Below are positions 1-9,698 of a stretch of 64,000 bases of DNA, in pieces. Both the position numbers and the translations under genes were made by a program. This DNA comes from Lingula anatina. Its lineage: Eukaryota; Brachiopoda; Lingulata; Lingulida; Lingulidae. Positions within the stretch are counted from its first letter, which is position 1. Every line of letters starts with the position of its first letter. The DNA is taken from positions 1,223,245 to 1,287,244 of the forward strand of contig NW_019774624.1 of NCBI RefSeq assembly GCF_001039355.2, given 5' to 3'. The notes under the pieces were generated by a model. That model saw only the letters and a program-made list of their open reading frames with translations, did no database searches and was not told the DNA's origin.

Positions 1-206
1 TTAAAAGAAAGCTATCTTGTGGCAACACAAATAATCATTTATGCCTCAGTTGATCCACATCTTTTGCATCTGTTAGAGTGACTCAAAATTGCTGTATAGG
101 ATATATCAAATATGCACAATGCTATTATCATTTTCATTCAATTATTTTGATTCAAATAGAATAATTTGAATAAAAAGTAACTGTTTCCAGAAGAAAAAAA
201 TCTTAC

Positions 207-2670
207 CCATAAAATGCCTAATGCTGCTGCCGGTCTGACAAGAAAACACTTTACAAAGCCAGAGACATACTTGAAAAGTCCAGAACTGACCACCCCAGGA
301 TCAGCAACATTGACTGTGATGTAGTGGCCATCCCTGTTCAGCTGGCGTTGGAGGTAGTATGTTGCCATGACAACAGCCAGTTTGGAATGCATGTATGCAG
401 CATGAGCAGAAAAATTTTGTTGTCTGCAATACAATTTGAGAATAATTGTCTTGGGGTTATGTACTAGTGCATCTTTTTTTTTAAGCAGAAATTTAGCTGC
501 TGCTCAACCCCACCAAATTTTAACACTGGGTCTGCACAAATGTCAGGGCCTTCTGGCCTCTGTCAGTGTCTTGACCTGTTGTGCAGAGAATTCCCATGAC
601 CACTACCAACAAAAAAACTTGCAATATTGTAATTAATTTTACCTAAACCACATGTTGTATAATATTCATAAAATTACTTTTTTGTTTATTTAATATCCCC
701 CCTTCCAAAAATGTTTCAAAGAATAAAAAATACTCACTCCTGGTTCAAGTTATCTAAATCAGCAGGCATGTCTGACACATAGTGTACTGAGGATGCCACA
801 TTGATCACTCTGCTATAGGAATGTAGCTGTCCAGTGGTCTTCAGTTTCTCCCACAATAGACTGGTCAAGAGGACATGGCCTAAATAATTGACCTGCAACT
901 GCAGTTCAAACCCATCTACTGTTTTTGTATATGGAGGGAACATCAACCCAGCTGAAAATAAAAGCTCTAAGTTGATTTTAAAAATTTAAATAATACACCC
1001 TTTGCATATAATAAATATCCATCAAGCATTAGGAGACAAATGTCTGTTAAAAAATATTTAAATAAAGCAAAGTTCTACAACACCTACCATTGTTGATTAA
1101 GATGTGAAGAGGGCACTTCTTCTGTAAAAATGCATCCACAAAATTTCTGATAGACTCAAGGGATGATAGATCTAAATGTAAAAACTCAACTGCAAGAAAA
1201 AAGAATGAAAAGTGCTTATAATTGACTTCCACAGTTAGTTTTATTATACGAAGTTTTAATGTGTAAAAAAAAACAAATGGATCACAAGGACAAAGAATCT
1301 AGGTGTAGTAAAGGATTTCTTAGCATGCCAATCATTTTCATCACCCATTAAGAGCAGGGTAACAAACAAATTAAAACCCGTAATACTAAGAACTAGAAAT
1401 ATATTAAAATTTTGTAATCCACAACTTTGCAGATAGGAATCAGCTTAAAAAATATCCTTCCGAGATTTAAAGACCACCAGAAATCCACCATTACAAACAA
1501 CATGGTAAGCTTTAAAAAGAAAGATGCAGGGTTGTGTTGATTTCGGAATGTTTCAAATCCACTATGTTACAATGTTTGATAAATGCACAAGGCCAACATA
1601 ATGTGAATTCTACAAAGGTAATGTACTCAGTATAATGCCTCAATATCCATGTGTTCCAATTATGTTATTTTTGTACCTTACCTTTAGCCTCTGGCATTTC
1701 ATGTTTTATTTTCCTTATTGCCTCTTCAGATTCAGAAAGTTTTGGAGAAGCTGCAATAAGACCTGGCATTGTTGAGTATTTATGTAAAACTTACAATATC
1801 ATATTTACTTTACTTTTAATGCAATGCTAAGGCTCCAGTAGCAAAAAGTTCTTGCATTAGCACTCCTCCAGTGCATGTCAGAAACTGTAAAAGGAGCTAG
1901 TGCTAAGGCATGGATTTCGTGCTACAGCTCCAAGAACAATCATTCGTAAATGAAATAACAGAAATGTAATTGCCATTCCCAAATAATACCAGTGAATCAT
2001 GTACAGGCTAAAACATCCCATTTTTCTGTATGATAGTTATCCATAATTTTGCAACAAATCATCAACATGAAATATGTTTACTAAGGATAATTTTAAGCAC
2101 TTCCTAAGTAAATTAGAGCTAAGAAGTGATCACTCCTCACCAATGATAACTTGAACACCATGTTTTGCTAGCTGTTTACTAATATGATATCCAATGCCTG
2201 ATCCCCCACCTGTCACGATCGCCACTTTACCTCTGTTGCTGCCTTCAATGCCTAGGAAAAACAATTGATCATATTACAAGAATTTTACATGGTTTAATCG
2301 GGCACGTTCGCACTGCCACGATGCCAATGTTAAAGTAGCACAAAACCCATGCCCTAACGCTATCAGCACATCCGCTACATCTCATTAACCGTAAATAAGA
2401 GCGTTAATGCATGAACTTCGTGCTAGTTTTGTATTAGTGTGCTAGTTTTGTATTAGTGTTGCACGGTGAAGTAAAATGAAAGAAAAGCCGGTTAACTTAT
2501 ACGCGCACATCTCGATTAATTCATTGATTTTGTGATTTCACAGTGTTACCTGTAGGCTTCCTTATTTTAGATGTATACTGCTTTAACAAATATGCGGCTG
2601 CTAAAACGTAAACCTTGAAAATACTGCACAAAATGTAAGCGTAACATGCGAGCCTTTTGAGGAAGCCCAT
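207..2670 (-). CDS. DHRSX: DHRSX-like short-chain dehydrogenase/reductase, six exons, 3' end off the window
   Basis: Exons read on the minus strand: 2550-2670 (ATG at 2668-2670), 2141-2251, 1682-1750, 1088-1189, 738-951 and 207-423. All introns are GT-AG and the phases agree, giving 278 codons. Human DHRSX has about 330, so a last exon or two lies left of the window. The protein starts with a hydrophobic membrane-anchor-like segment (residues 5-30). It then shows the Rossmann cofactor motif TGGGSGIG (54-61), the NNAG motif split across the exon 4/5 junction, the NVASS catalytic-serine strand and the catalytic YxxxK (YMHSK, 216-220), followed by DPGVV. Identity to DHRSX is clear in INNAG..MFPPYTKTVDGF, LGHVLLTSLL and the HAAYMHSKLA block. 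Human DHRSX is reported to act in dolichol synthesis (polyprenol oxidation and dolichal reduction); that role here is inferred from family. Other SDR7C-like dehydrogenases are the alternative. Confidence 0.88.
1826..1937. repeat. Short inverted-repeat (MITE-like) element in DHRSX intron 2
   Basis: The two ends are imperfect inverted repeats. The left end carries GTAGCA..TTAGCACT..TCC and the reverse complement of the right end carries GTAGCACGAA..TTAGCACT..CTCC. It lies in the intron between exons 2 and 3. A related inverted pair is found at about 2331-2440, which supports a dispersed element rather than chance. Confidence 0.45.
2331..2440. repeat. Second copy of the GTAGCACGAA-type inverted-repeat element
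   Basis: The left arm reads GTAGCACAAAACCCATGCCC and the reverse complement of the right arm reads CTAGCACGAAGTTCATGC, both followed by TAACGCT. These match the arms of the element at 1826-1937 with substitutions. It sits in DHRSX intron 1, just downstream of exon 1. Confidence 0.45.
2420..2457. repeat. Two tandem 19-bp units
   Basis: The unit GTGCTAGTTTTGTATTAGT occurs twice in exact tandem at 2420-2438 and 2439-2457, overlapping the right arm of the inverted-repeat element. It is in DHRSX intron 1. Confidence 0.8.
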
Positions 2671-2899
2671 GATTTTCTTGATTCAAAACGAGGCTGGGAA
2701 TTCCCTCCCCTTTCAAGACAAGACTGCACGGTATATCAATCTACTATTATACACGATGGAAACGTAACGCGTATGATTTCGTTTGACACACACAAAGTAA
2801 TTTTATAAAAAAAAAAACAAAAAATAACTGAAATTACCATATTCACAAACGTAACATCAACTTCTGTATAAGGCCAAGATGCTGCAGTACTGTCGCTGT

Positions 2900-3010
2900 T
2901 CCAGCATCACTGTATTTTGTGCTATGCTATTAACCCATTGTAGCCCTCGTCATCAAAACAAACGGCAGCCATACTGGAGGGAGACCAGAATCGTCTGCTG
3001 CGCATGATCA
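2900..3010 (-). promoter_or_regulatory. Putative DHRSX promoter (CpG-rich, NRF1/YY1-like sites)
   Basis: CpG density rises sharply from exon 1 to about 3.0 kb after a CpG-poor gene body. On the minus strand there is an NRF1-like half site (TGCGCA, near 2999) followed by a YY1-like ATGGCTGCC (near 2970). This combination is typical of TATA-less housekeeping promoters. It is 250-330 bp upstream of the DHRSX ATG. The transcription start itself cannot be seen. Confidence 0.35.
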
Positions 3011-3511
3011 TGTCTACATGTACAATTTAGTATTTTATTTCTGTGTTTTCTTTGATATTAAACCGAGTAAAATGATGAATTACTGCAGGGTATATGATAG
3101 AGAGAAAATAACTAATTTAACAAGCGTTCACAGACTGGTATGTTTCACCGCTCAGCCGTAAATCAATTCAAGCGGGTTTACGGATTATCATCATGAGGAA
3201 AAACATCCAACGATTATGTATCCGTTGCATTGCTACTTCGCGTGCTAAATTTATGTTAAGTTAATTCATTACCTAACAAAGTAGTTGGTGAATATCGTGC
3301 ATTCACCTGTCTATACTAAATGTACCTTTAACTCAAGTTGATGTGTTTGGACGTAAATGCATAATAAATGAAAACGAAAAAGAAAGATTCTCTCTATCTA
3401 AAAATCAAACGTAAAGATATAAGACAATAAAAAACCCGTATACTGTTTATATTTATTCTATAGATAATCAGTACAATAAAACTCATTTTAATTCACATTT
3501 TGTGTACTCTA

Positions 3512-3566
3512 TTTTTTTTAGAATTATATATATAGGGCCTATATATATATAATTCTAAAAAAAAAA
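3512..3566. repeat. AT-rich palindrome centred on GGGCC
   Basis: A near-perfect inverted repeat: T8-AGAATTATATATATAG on the left mirrors CTATATATATATAATTCT-A10 on the right, with one extra TA on the right arm. It directly adjoins the larger palindrome at 3566-3792. Confidence 0.85.
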
Positions 3567-3792
3567 GTTGGGGTAACTCCCCGTTATAACATCGGTCACT
3601 GTTTTTATCTCTTTTAGACAAATTGAGAAATTAAGAGAGAGAATATACTAGTATATATCTACTATTATACACGATGGAAAATTAAGAGAGAGAATATATA
3701 TAGGCCTATATATATTCTCTCTCTTAATTTCTCAATTTGTCTAAAAGAGATAAAAACAGTGACCGATGTTATAACAGGGAGTTACCCCGACT
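3566..3792. repeat. 82-bp-arm inverted repeat with interrupted centre
   Basis: The left arm 3566-3647 and right arm 3711-3792 are reverse complements at about 80 of 82 positions. The centre holds a perfect 52-bp palindrome (3679-3730, core TAGGCCTA) plus a filler of about 31 bp (3648-3678). Bases 3628-3647 of the left arm are repeated directly at 3680-3699. The structure suggests a formerly continuous palindrome broken by a later insertion. It lies between DHRSX and the GT31 cluster and contains no gene. Confidence 0.9.
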
Positions 3793-4076
3793 TTTCAGAA
3801 AAGGATGTGTGATAATTATCATAAAAGAGTGACAATCTTATGAATATTGCTTTGAAAACAGTCAACTGCTCTTATTATATGCGCTTACATAGAGCGCTAA
3901 CTTAGAAGTATTTTTATCTTTGGCATTTGCTGACGATATAAGTCCTCCATTTTATTGCAAGTAATCATCGTAGCTGATCAATAGGACGTGGTACAAAGTA
4001 CTGACTGTAGAAACACAAAACAGGTTGCAAACGTAAATAGCATATAGTCCATAAACTAATTCAGCACTTATTAACT

Positions 4077-5231
4077 TTATAGAGGTTTTGGTATAATTCT
4101 GGATTGAACAACTCCACTATTCGTTGTGCTGCAGTTTGACAGTTGCTTGTACGTAAGTAGCATCAGGTCAGATAATAGACGTTCGTTTGGCGCATCCAAA
4201 TGTAACGCTATCGTTTTCATTGGCACTCGTTTGCATGCGTTTTCATTGAGCTTAACAGAAAACTTTCTTGAGAAGACGAAATAAAATTCGCTTATATGGC
4301 GGATATAATTGATATTTGCGAGGATTCCTGTGATGAATACGTCTTCAATGGGGATCAAGGATACATGTTTTGCAGAGGCCAACAAAGTTCTAGATACGTC
4401 GGAGGACATGACATATGCGCCGCCCATTAAGTACGGAGGAAAGGTCGAAAAGGGGAAATCTGTCCTAGAAACTCCCCATCTCCCTCCCCTTATGACGACC
4501 GAGTGTGGGTTGTAATACCCTAAAAGAACCCCTTCTGGTTTCAACTGACTTAACCTGGCATAAAGGCGTGAGGTCATCATTAAGATGTCGTCGTCTACCT
4601 TCAAAATAAACAGATCGCGTTCACAATGGTCATTAGCCCACCGTAAGATTGACAGAGATTTCAAAACCAGATTTTCGTATGTGTCTAGAAAGTCATATTG
4701 TATTATGTCATGGTGTTCCTGACTCTCCAATATCAGGTCTTCATCCCAAGCTGTGGTATTTTGACGACCAAATATGAAACAAAGTCTTACGTCTGATTTC
4801 TTGGGTGCTCCCCAAGTTTTGCGAATGACACTCCTAAGATGTATGTTTTTATACTGAGACAGAGCCACCATTAAAAGTGTCACGTTTCCTTGACATTTGT
4901 TCCTCGGGGAAATAAGTAGTTTGTGGTCCAAATTATTAACTATATATGGTTGTCTTCTGAAGACTGCTTTAATATCATCTTTCCTGTACGCACGCAGCTC
5001 CTTCAGTTGTTTTCCCGTATATTTTCGCGGACTTGATCCTTCCAATGCGCTGGTTCTAGCAGACTCGTCAAGCGGTGAACCGACTGTGTCAACCAAGAGC
5101 CATTTGTCGGGAAGCCGTTCCCAAGAATTCTGTTTGTAGGAACTGGATATATTTGGGGTCAGCAAAATGAATAAGGAAAAACAGAATGACAGAAATACAA
5201 TGACAAAAAACGTAGACTTAATCCAACGCAT
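4077..5231 (-). CDS. Intronless GT31 beta-1,3-glycosyltransferase, array member 1 (384 aa)
   Basis: A complete single-exon reading frame for a type II Golgi membrane enzyme transferring a sugar in beta-1,3 linkage. A short cytoplasmic tail and signal anchor (residues 6-25) are followed by a stem. The conserved GT31 domain starts at LDHKLLISPRNKC (101-113). Diagnostic motifs are RSVIRKTWG (133-141), FIFGRQ (152-157), IIQYDFLDTYENL (176-188), the metal-binding DDD in LKVDDD (213-215), GGAYVMSSDV (270-279) and EDVFITGIL (296-304). Several NxS/T sequons are present. Length fits B3GALT/B3GNT enzymes (about 310-420 aa). A possible AATAAA signal lies at 3951-3956 (minus strand). Donor and acceptor sugars (Gal or GlcNAc) cannot be told from sequence. 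It is the most 3' of four tandem paralogs. Confidence 0.93.
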   Translation of the reverse strand: MRWIKSTFFVIVFLSFCFSLFILLTPNISSSYKQNSWERLPDKWLLVDTVGSPLDESARTSALEGSSPRKYTGKQLKELRAYRKDDIKAVFRRQPYIVNNLDHKLLISPRNKCQGNVTLLMVALSQYKNIHLRSVIRKTWGAPKKSDVRLCFIFGRQNTTAWDEDLILESQEHHDIIQYDFLDTYENLVLKSLSILRWANDHCERDLFILKVDDDILMMTSRLYARLSQLKPEGVLLGYYNPHSVVIRGGRWGVSRTDFPFSTFPPYLMGGAYVMSSDVSRTLLASAKHVSLIPIEDVFITGILANINYIRHISEFYFVFSRKFSVKLNENACKRVPMKTIALHLDAPNERLLSDLMLLTYKQLSNCSTTNSGVVQSRIIPKPL

Positions 5232-5788
5232 AGCCCTAGATGATGATGCTCACTAATGGTGCCCTGTGTCCCAGTTTTCACCGCTTAATGTTTCATTTTA
5301 TGTGCTTAATACGAGCTTCTTCAGACGATGACGTTGTCTACATTTTATGCACAAGCACCAGCAATATGCTTAATTCCTAGGGAACTATAAGACAAATTGT
5401 GGTTTTCATATTCGTTTGCGTTATATTTTCTTCTTTTACGACTGCATGCACAGTGTGAGCTATATGGGTTTATGTCGCATGCGCACATTTTGAATTACTA
5501 CTTCATGTTTACGTTGAAAAAAAAAATAAAAGAAAAAACACTTTCACACTATATGTCGTTTATTTTTAGGTTAGTTTATTTAGTTAAAATTTACATAAAC
5601 AATACATTTTCAGAGAGCATGCATATATTTATTTCGTATAAAATATCCATAAATACCCAAGTGTTGCCTGTTTTGTCTCAGTGATCTAATTGTGTGTAAC
5701 ATGTACTGTACAAATTCAAATATATGTTGAGTGTGTATGGAATTGTTTGATATTTTCTTAATTTACATTCAAAATCTGAAGAGATAGT

Positions 5789-6967
5789 TCACAATTTCGG
5801 ATTGGATTCATTTAAGGCATGTGGTTTAACCCAAGACTGAACAACTTTTTTCTTGCAAGTTGATAATTCCGTGTAAGTCATCATCATAAAATCGGCGAGA
5901 GAAAGATTTCCTGGTTCTTCCAAATGTAAAGTGATTGTTTTCTGGGGTAATCTCTGACAAGCAGTTTTGTAAGCTTTCAAATAGTATTTTCTCGCAAAAA
6001 GGAAATATGGATCCTTTATATGATGCACGTTGGTGATATTAGCCAGGATGCCGGTTATATAAGCGTCTTCCACCTGGATTAAGGGGACGCGTCTGGCAGC
6101 GTTCAGCAAGGTTTCTACAACATCTTGTGACATGACGTATGCCATGCCAGACAAATACTTCGGGAATTTAGAAAATGGAAATTCATCAAAAGGAACTTTC
6201 CATTTGCCTCCCCTGAGTACCATGGACTTTGGGTTCGTATAACCTAGAAGGACGCCCTCAGGTTTGAGTGAGGAAAGTCTGGAGTACAGGTTCGGTGTCA
6301 TCAGCAAGACATCATCGTCGACTTTTAATACAAAATCTGCATTTTTGCAGTGTTCATTGGACCATCGCAGCATTGACAGAGACTTGTAAATTAGATTTTC
6401 GTAAGTATCTTTAAAGTCGTACTGTATGATGTCCTGATACTTTTCGCTCTCTAGCCTAAGGTCTTCATCCCAAAGAGCGGTCTTTTGCCGACCGAATATA
6501 AAATATGTCCTCACGTCTAAACCATCGTATTTGCCTCCCCAACTTTTCCGTATTACGTTTCTTCGATCAGTGTTTGAATATTGGGAAAGAACCATCACTA
6601 ACAGAACAACTTTCCCTTTACAGTTCTCTCTCGGGGAAATCAGAAGCGCGTGGTCTAAAGGATTCACGATGTAAGACCGAGTTCTTAGGAAAGCATCATT
6701 ATCATACTTCTTTAAAGTCGATCCGTCTATCTTCTCTTCTCGCAAGAATGAATTCTCTTTCGTTGCTTCAAAATGAAGATATTCAGACGCGACAGAAGAA
6801 CGATGGCTTACTTTCATGTCAGCAGGTAATTCGTGTTCATTTCTCACACGTGACAGGGAATCACCAGATTCCCTAAGAGTTGTTGAAAATATAAAGAAAG
6901 CGAATAACCAAATGCCGACACCGCAAAATGCACATTTCAGACGCCGTATTCTCCATTTGCTTTTCAT
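5789..6967 (-). CDS. Intronless GT31 beta-1,3-glycosyltransferase, array member 2 (392 aa)
   Basis: A complete single-exon paralog in the same orientation, about 560 bp upstream of member 1. A basic N-terminus (KSKWRIRRLK) precedes the signal anchor (13-30) and a long polar stem. The domain begins at LDHALLISPRENC (104-116). Motifs are RNVIRKSWG (136-144), FIFGRQ (156-161), IIQYDFKDTYENL (180-192), VLKVDDD with DDD at 217-219, YLSGMAYVMSQDV (271-283) and VEDAYITGILAN (299-310). GMAYVMS replaces the GGAYVMS of its relatives. An AATAAA on the minus strand is at 5559-5564. A CTTTATATGG stretch about 45-55 bp upstream of the ATG could be a weak TATA element. Family role: Golgi beta-1,3 galactosyl- or N-acetylglucosaminyltransfer; exact substrate unknown. 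Confidence 0.93.
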   Translation of the reverse strand: MKSKWRIRRLKCAFCGVGIWLFAFFIFSTTLRESGDSLSRVRNEHELPADMKVSHRSSVASEYLHFEATKENSFLREEKIDGSTLKKYDNDAFLRTRSYIVNPLDHALLISPRENCKGKVVLLVMVLSQYSNTDRRNVIRKSWGGKYDGLDVRTYFIFGRQKTALWDEDLRLESEKYQDIIQYDFKDTYENLIYKSLSMLRWSNEHCKNADFVLKVDDDVLLMTPNLYSRLSSLKPEGVLLGYTNPKSMVLRGGKWKVPFDEFPFSKFPKYLSGMAYVMSQDVVETLLNAARRVPLIQVEDAYITGILANITNVHHIKDPYFLFARKYYLKAYKTACQRLPQKTITLHLEEPGNLSLADFMMMTYTELSTCKKKVVQSWVKPHALNESNPKL

Positions 6968-7636
6968 CTTGTTGAGTAGTGGCCCGTACCTGCTAAATGT
7001 GTTTTTAGGTCCATATAAAGGAATGTGCCTCAGTGTGGCAGTACATGTAGCACGCCTGAGCTGGAATGGCGTGCATTCTTTTTTCTTAATTTGAGGTTTC
7101 TCTCAATGTCTATATTAAAAGTACGATTGTTTGCAGTTCATGCTTATAACTAGTTTATATTGATACGCCATGTTTCTTCCCGTTCATCTTTCTTTCTATT
7201 ATGTGAAAGTTATCAACAACTGAAAATATAAGGATATTAGTTTAATCCTTCAATACTTACTTTAAATTGCTTTATCAAAGTGTAGAGGAAATAAATCAAC
7301 GTCACTTACTTTTATGGTCACATAAAATTAACACCTTTCATGAAGAGCAGACACTGGAAACAATTTACTGACAAAGTGAACGAAGATTACCCTTTTTTAG
7401 TTTTGGTACTAGTAATCGCACAAGTTCAATTTTAAGTGCGAAGCATTTTCAACAAAATTGTCACAGCATCATTGCTATTGTAGGGCTAGTCCCTTAAGCA
7501 TATGGCTATTGTAAATATAATTCTATTTAAAGAGATTTTGTGGGTCATAAAGACACGTTTTACTTTATGTATTTATTATTTAGCATATGGAAGATAGGAA
7601 AAAGGTGGCATTCATTTGTAAAAAAATTACAGTAAA

Positions 7637-8770
7637 TTAGTGTTGTCTCCATGGCGGTTTGGGTCCGTAAAGTGCTTGTAAACGCTGTACTTCTCTATAA
7701 CACTTGTTGACTAATAACATAAGTTTAGATATGGAATGTTCGTCTGGAGCACCTAAAAGTATAGCTAATACACTCCCATATGATTTTGAACATATGGTAC
7801 TTTGGATTTCTAGGTTTTCATGTGCGAATTGAGTCAGGAATTGGCCATCTGAAAAAATAGTGATGCCAGTGATCTTTGCTAAAATGCCTGTGATGAATGC
7901 GTCCTCAATTGGAAGTAGAGGGACGCGTTTTGCTGCCTCAAATAAAGTTTCCGCCACATCTAGGGACATGATGTACGCGCCTCCTGCTATATACGGAGGA
8001 AATTCTGAAAAAGGGTATTGGTCACGTGTCACAAGCCATTTCCCATCGCGTAAAACAGTGTAGTGTGCATTATAGTGTCCTCTCAGGATTCTCTTGGGGT
8101 ACAGTCTTTCGAAATAGCTATGGAGTCTGGAAGTCATGATAAATACATCATCGTCGACTTTCATCACAAAATTGACGTTTTTACAGTGGTCAGTTGCCCA
8201 CCGGAGAATAGACAGGGATTTCAAAATCAAATTAGAATAAATATCTGGAAAATCGTATTTTATAATGTCCTGATATTTTTGACTCTCTTCCTCTAGACGG
8301 TCGTTCCATTTCTTAGCACTCTGTTGACCAAATATGAAAGCAATTCGAACACCTTCTGGTTTTTCTAATGTGGAAGCCCAAGTGTTCCTTATTGTTTTTC
8401 TCCTAACTAGGTTTGTGAATTCTGATAGGACTACTATTAAAATAGTCACGTCGTTCCCACAAAAGTCTCTTGGCGAAATCAAAAGAGAGTGATTCAATGG
8501 GTTAATTATTGAAGATCTCGTTGTAAAGAAGTTCTTCTCTGTTTCGAAGTCGAGGATTCGATCTTGTTGTCGGTTCTCTCGTTTTTCGTTGTCATACAGT
8601 GTACCTTGAAGTGCCGTTTGTATAGAGCTTTTACCACGATGCCCATCAGTGTTTGTGAGTCCATGTTTATCAAAAGGTTTGTGATAAAGAATCCAAGAAA
8701 TCAAGAAATATGAAACTAGGATTGATAAAAACGACAACACTAACTTTTGTGTTAATTTCAGCCGTCTCAT
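7637..8770 (-). CDS. Intronless GT31 beta-1,3-glycosyltransferase, array member 3 (377 aa)
   Basis: A complete single-exon paralog with signal anchor (9-28) and domain from LNHSLLISPRDFC (92-104). Motifs are RKTIRNTWA (124-132), FIFGQQ (145-150), IIKYDFPDIYSNL (169-181), KVDDDVF with DDD at 206-208, IAGGAYIMSLDV (261-272) and IEDAFITGILAK (288-299). The usual Gly after Trp in the RxxIRxTWG motif is Ala here. The C-terminus diverges from members 1 and 2. AATAAA on the minus strand is at 7572-7577. Catalytic acidic residues are intact and there are no frameshifts, so it is probably functional. Substrate is unknown. Confidence 0.92.
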   Translation of the reverse strand: MRRLKLTQKLVLSFLSILVSYFLISWILYHKPFDKHGLTNTDGHRGKSSIQTALQGTLYDNEKRENRQQDRILDFETEKNFFTTRSSIINPLNHSLLISPRDFCGNDVTILIVVLSEFTNLVRRKTIRNTWASTLEKPEGVRIAFIFGQQSAKKWNDRLEEESQKYQDIIKYDFPDIYSNLILKSLSILRWATDHCKNVNFVMKVDDDVFIMTSRLHSYFERLYPKRILRGHYNAHYTVLRDGKWLVTRDQYPFSEFPPYIAGGAYIMSLDVAETLFEAAKRVPLLPIEDAFITGILAKITGITIFSDGQFLTQFAHENLEIQSTICSKSYGSVLAILLGAPDEHSISKLMLLVNKCYREVQRLQALYGPKPPWRQH

Positions 8771-9698
8771 CCCTCTATGTTATATGAACCTGATTGCCAG
8801 AAATACAACATGGAGGATAACAAAAATGGCCTCCCCTTACGTCAAGGCAGTCACGTTAACATTTACCAACTGTAGGGTTGATAATGTTTAACTTTTATGT
8901 GTGAGCATAGAATTAATTTTGGATTTAAGGTAGTATCGCTAACCACTGATTTTATTGATATGTAAATTATAGTACATTACAAGGTTGTAAGAAAGTCTTT
9001 AAAATTTGAAAAATTCAAATAGTCCTCTTCGATTCTCAAAACAGAAAAAAAATAATACCGAAAAAAGAAATTATTTGTAGTTTAATTGGTCGTGTATTTC
9101 ATATAGTGGTCCAGATTAAACAAAGATGATAGAGAATATATGCACACGAAAACGGTAAAACGAGCCGCTGCAAAACATTGGGTGAACTCCAAGATACTTT
9201 TAGCTGAGGTAAAAACGCATATGGGCATATACATGTATATGTGTTGTGGCCTAGTCCGGCCTCACCTCTCGTAATCTATGTGTGCAATATTACAAAATTA
9301 GACATATATTGAAGTCGTAGTTGAAATGACTTCATACTTTGATACTTAATTTTCCCCACCTGACACCCCTCAGCTAACTGTTGTTTTGGGCGTAACTGGG
9401 AACGCGTCATGTTATACAAGTTGTCTGAATAATAAATATTGCAATTACTTTGCTATCCTTCGTTTTTGTCACTTTCATATTGTTTAATTTAGTCATATTT
9501 CCGGGTGATTCCTATGTAATTATATGATTATAGTAGTCATATTCTATGTTGTCACGTTAGACACTTGAGGAGAGTTTGTTAGTTCAGCACTTCTCCACCC
9601 TGAGTAAGTTTCTTCTCATGTATGTGTGTGATTTGTCATGGGGATTACTTGAAAGAAAGAAACAATCACGTACATAGCTTGGATAATCAGGGCACATT

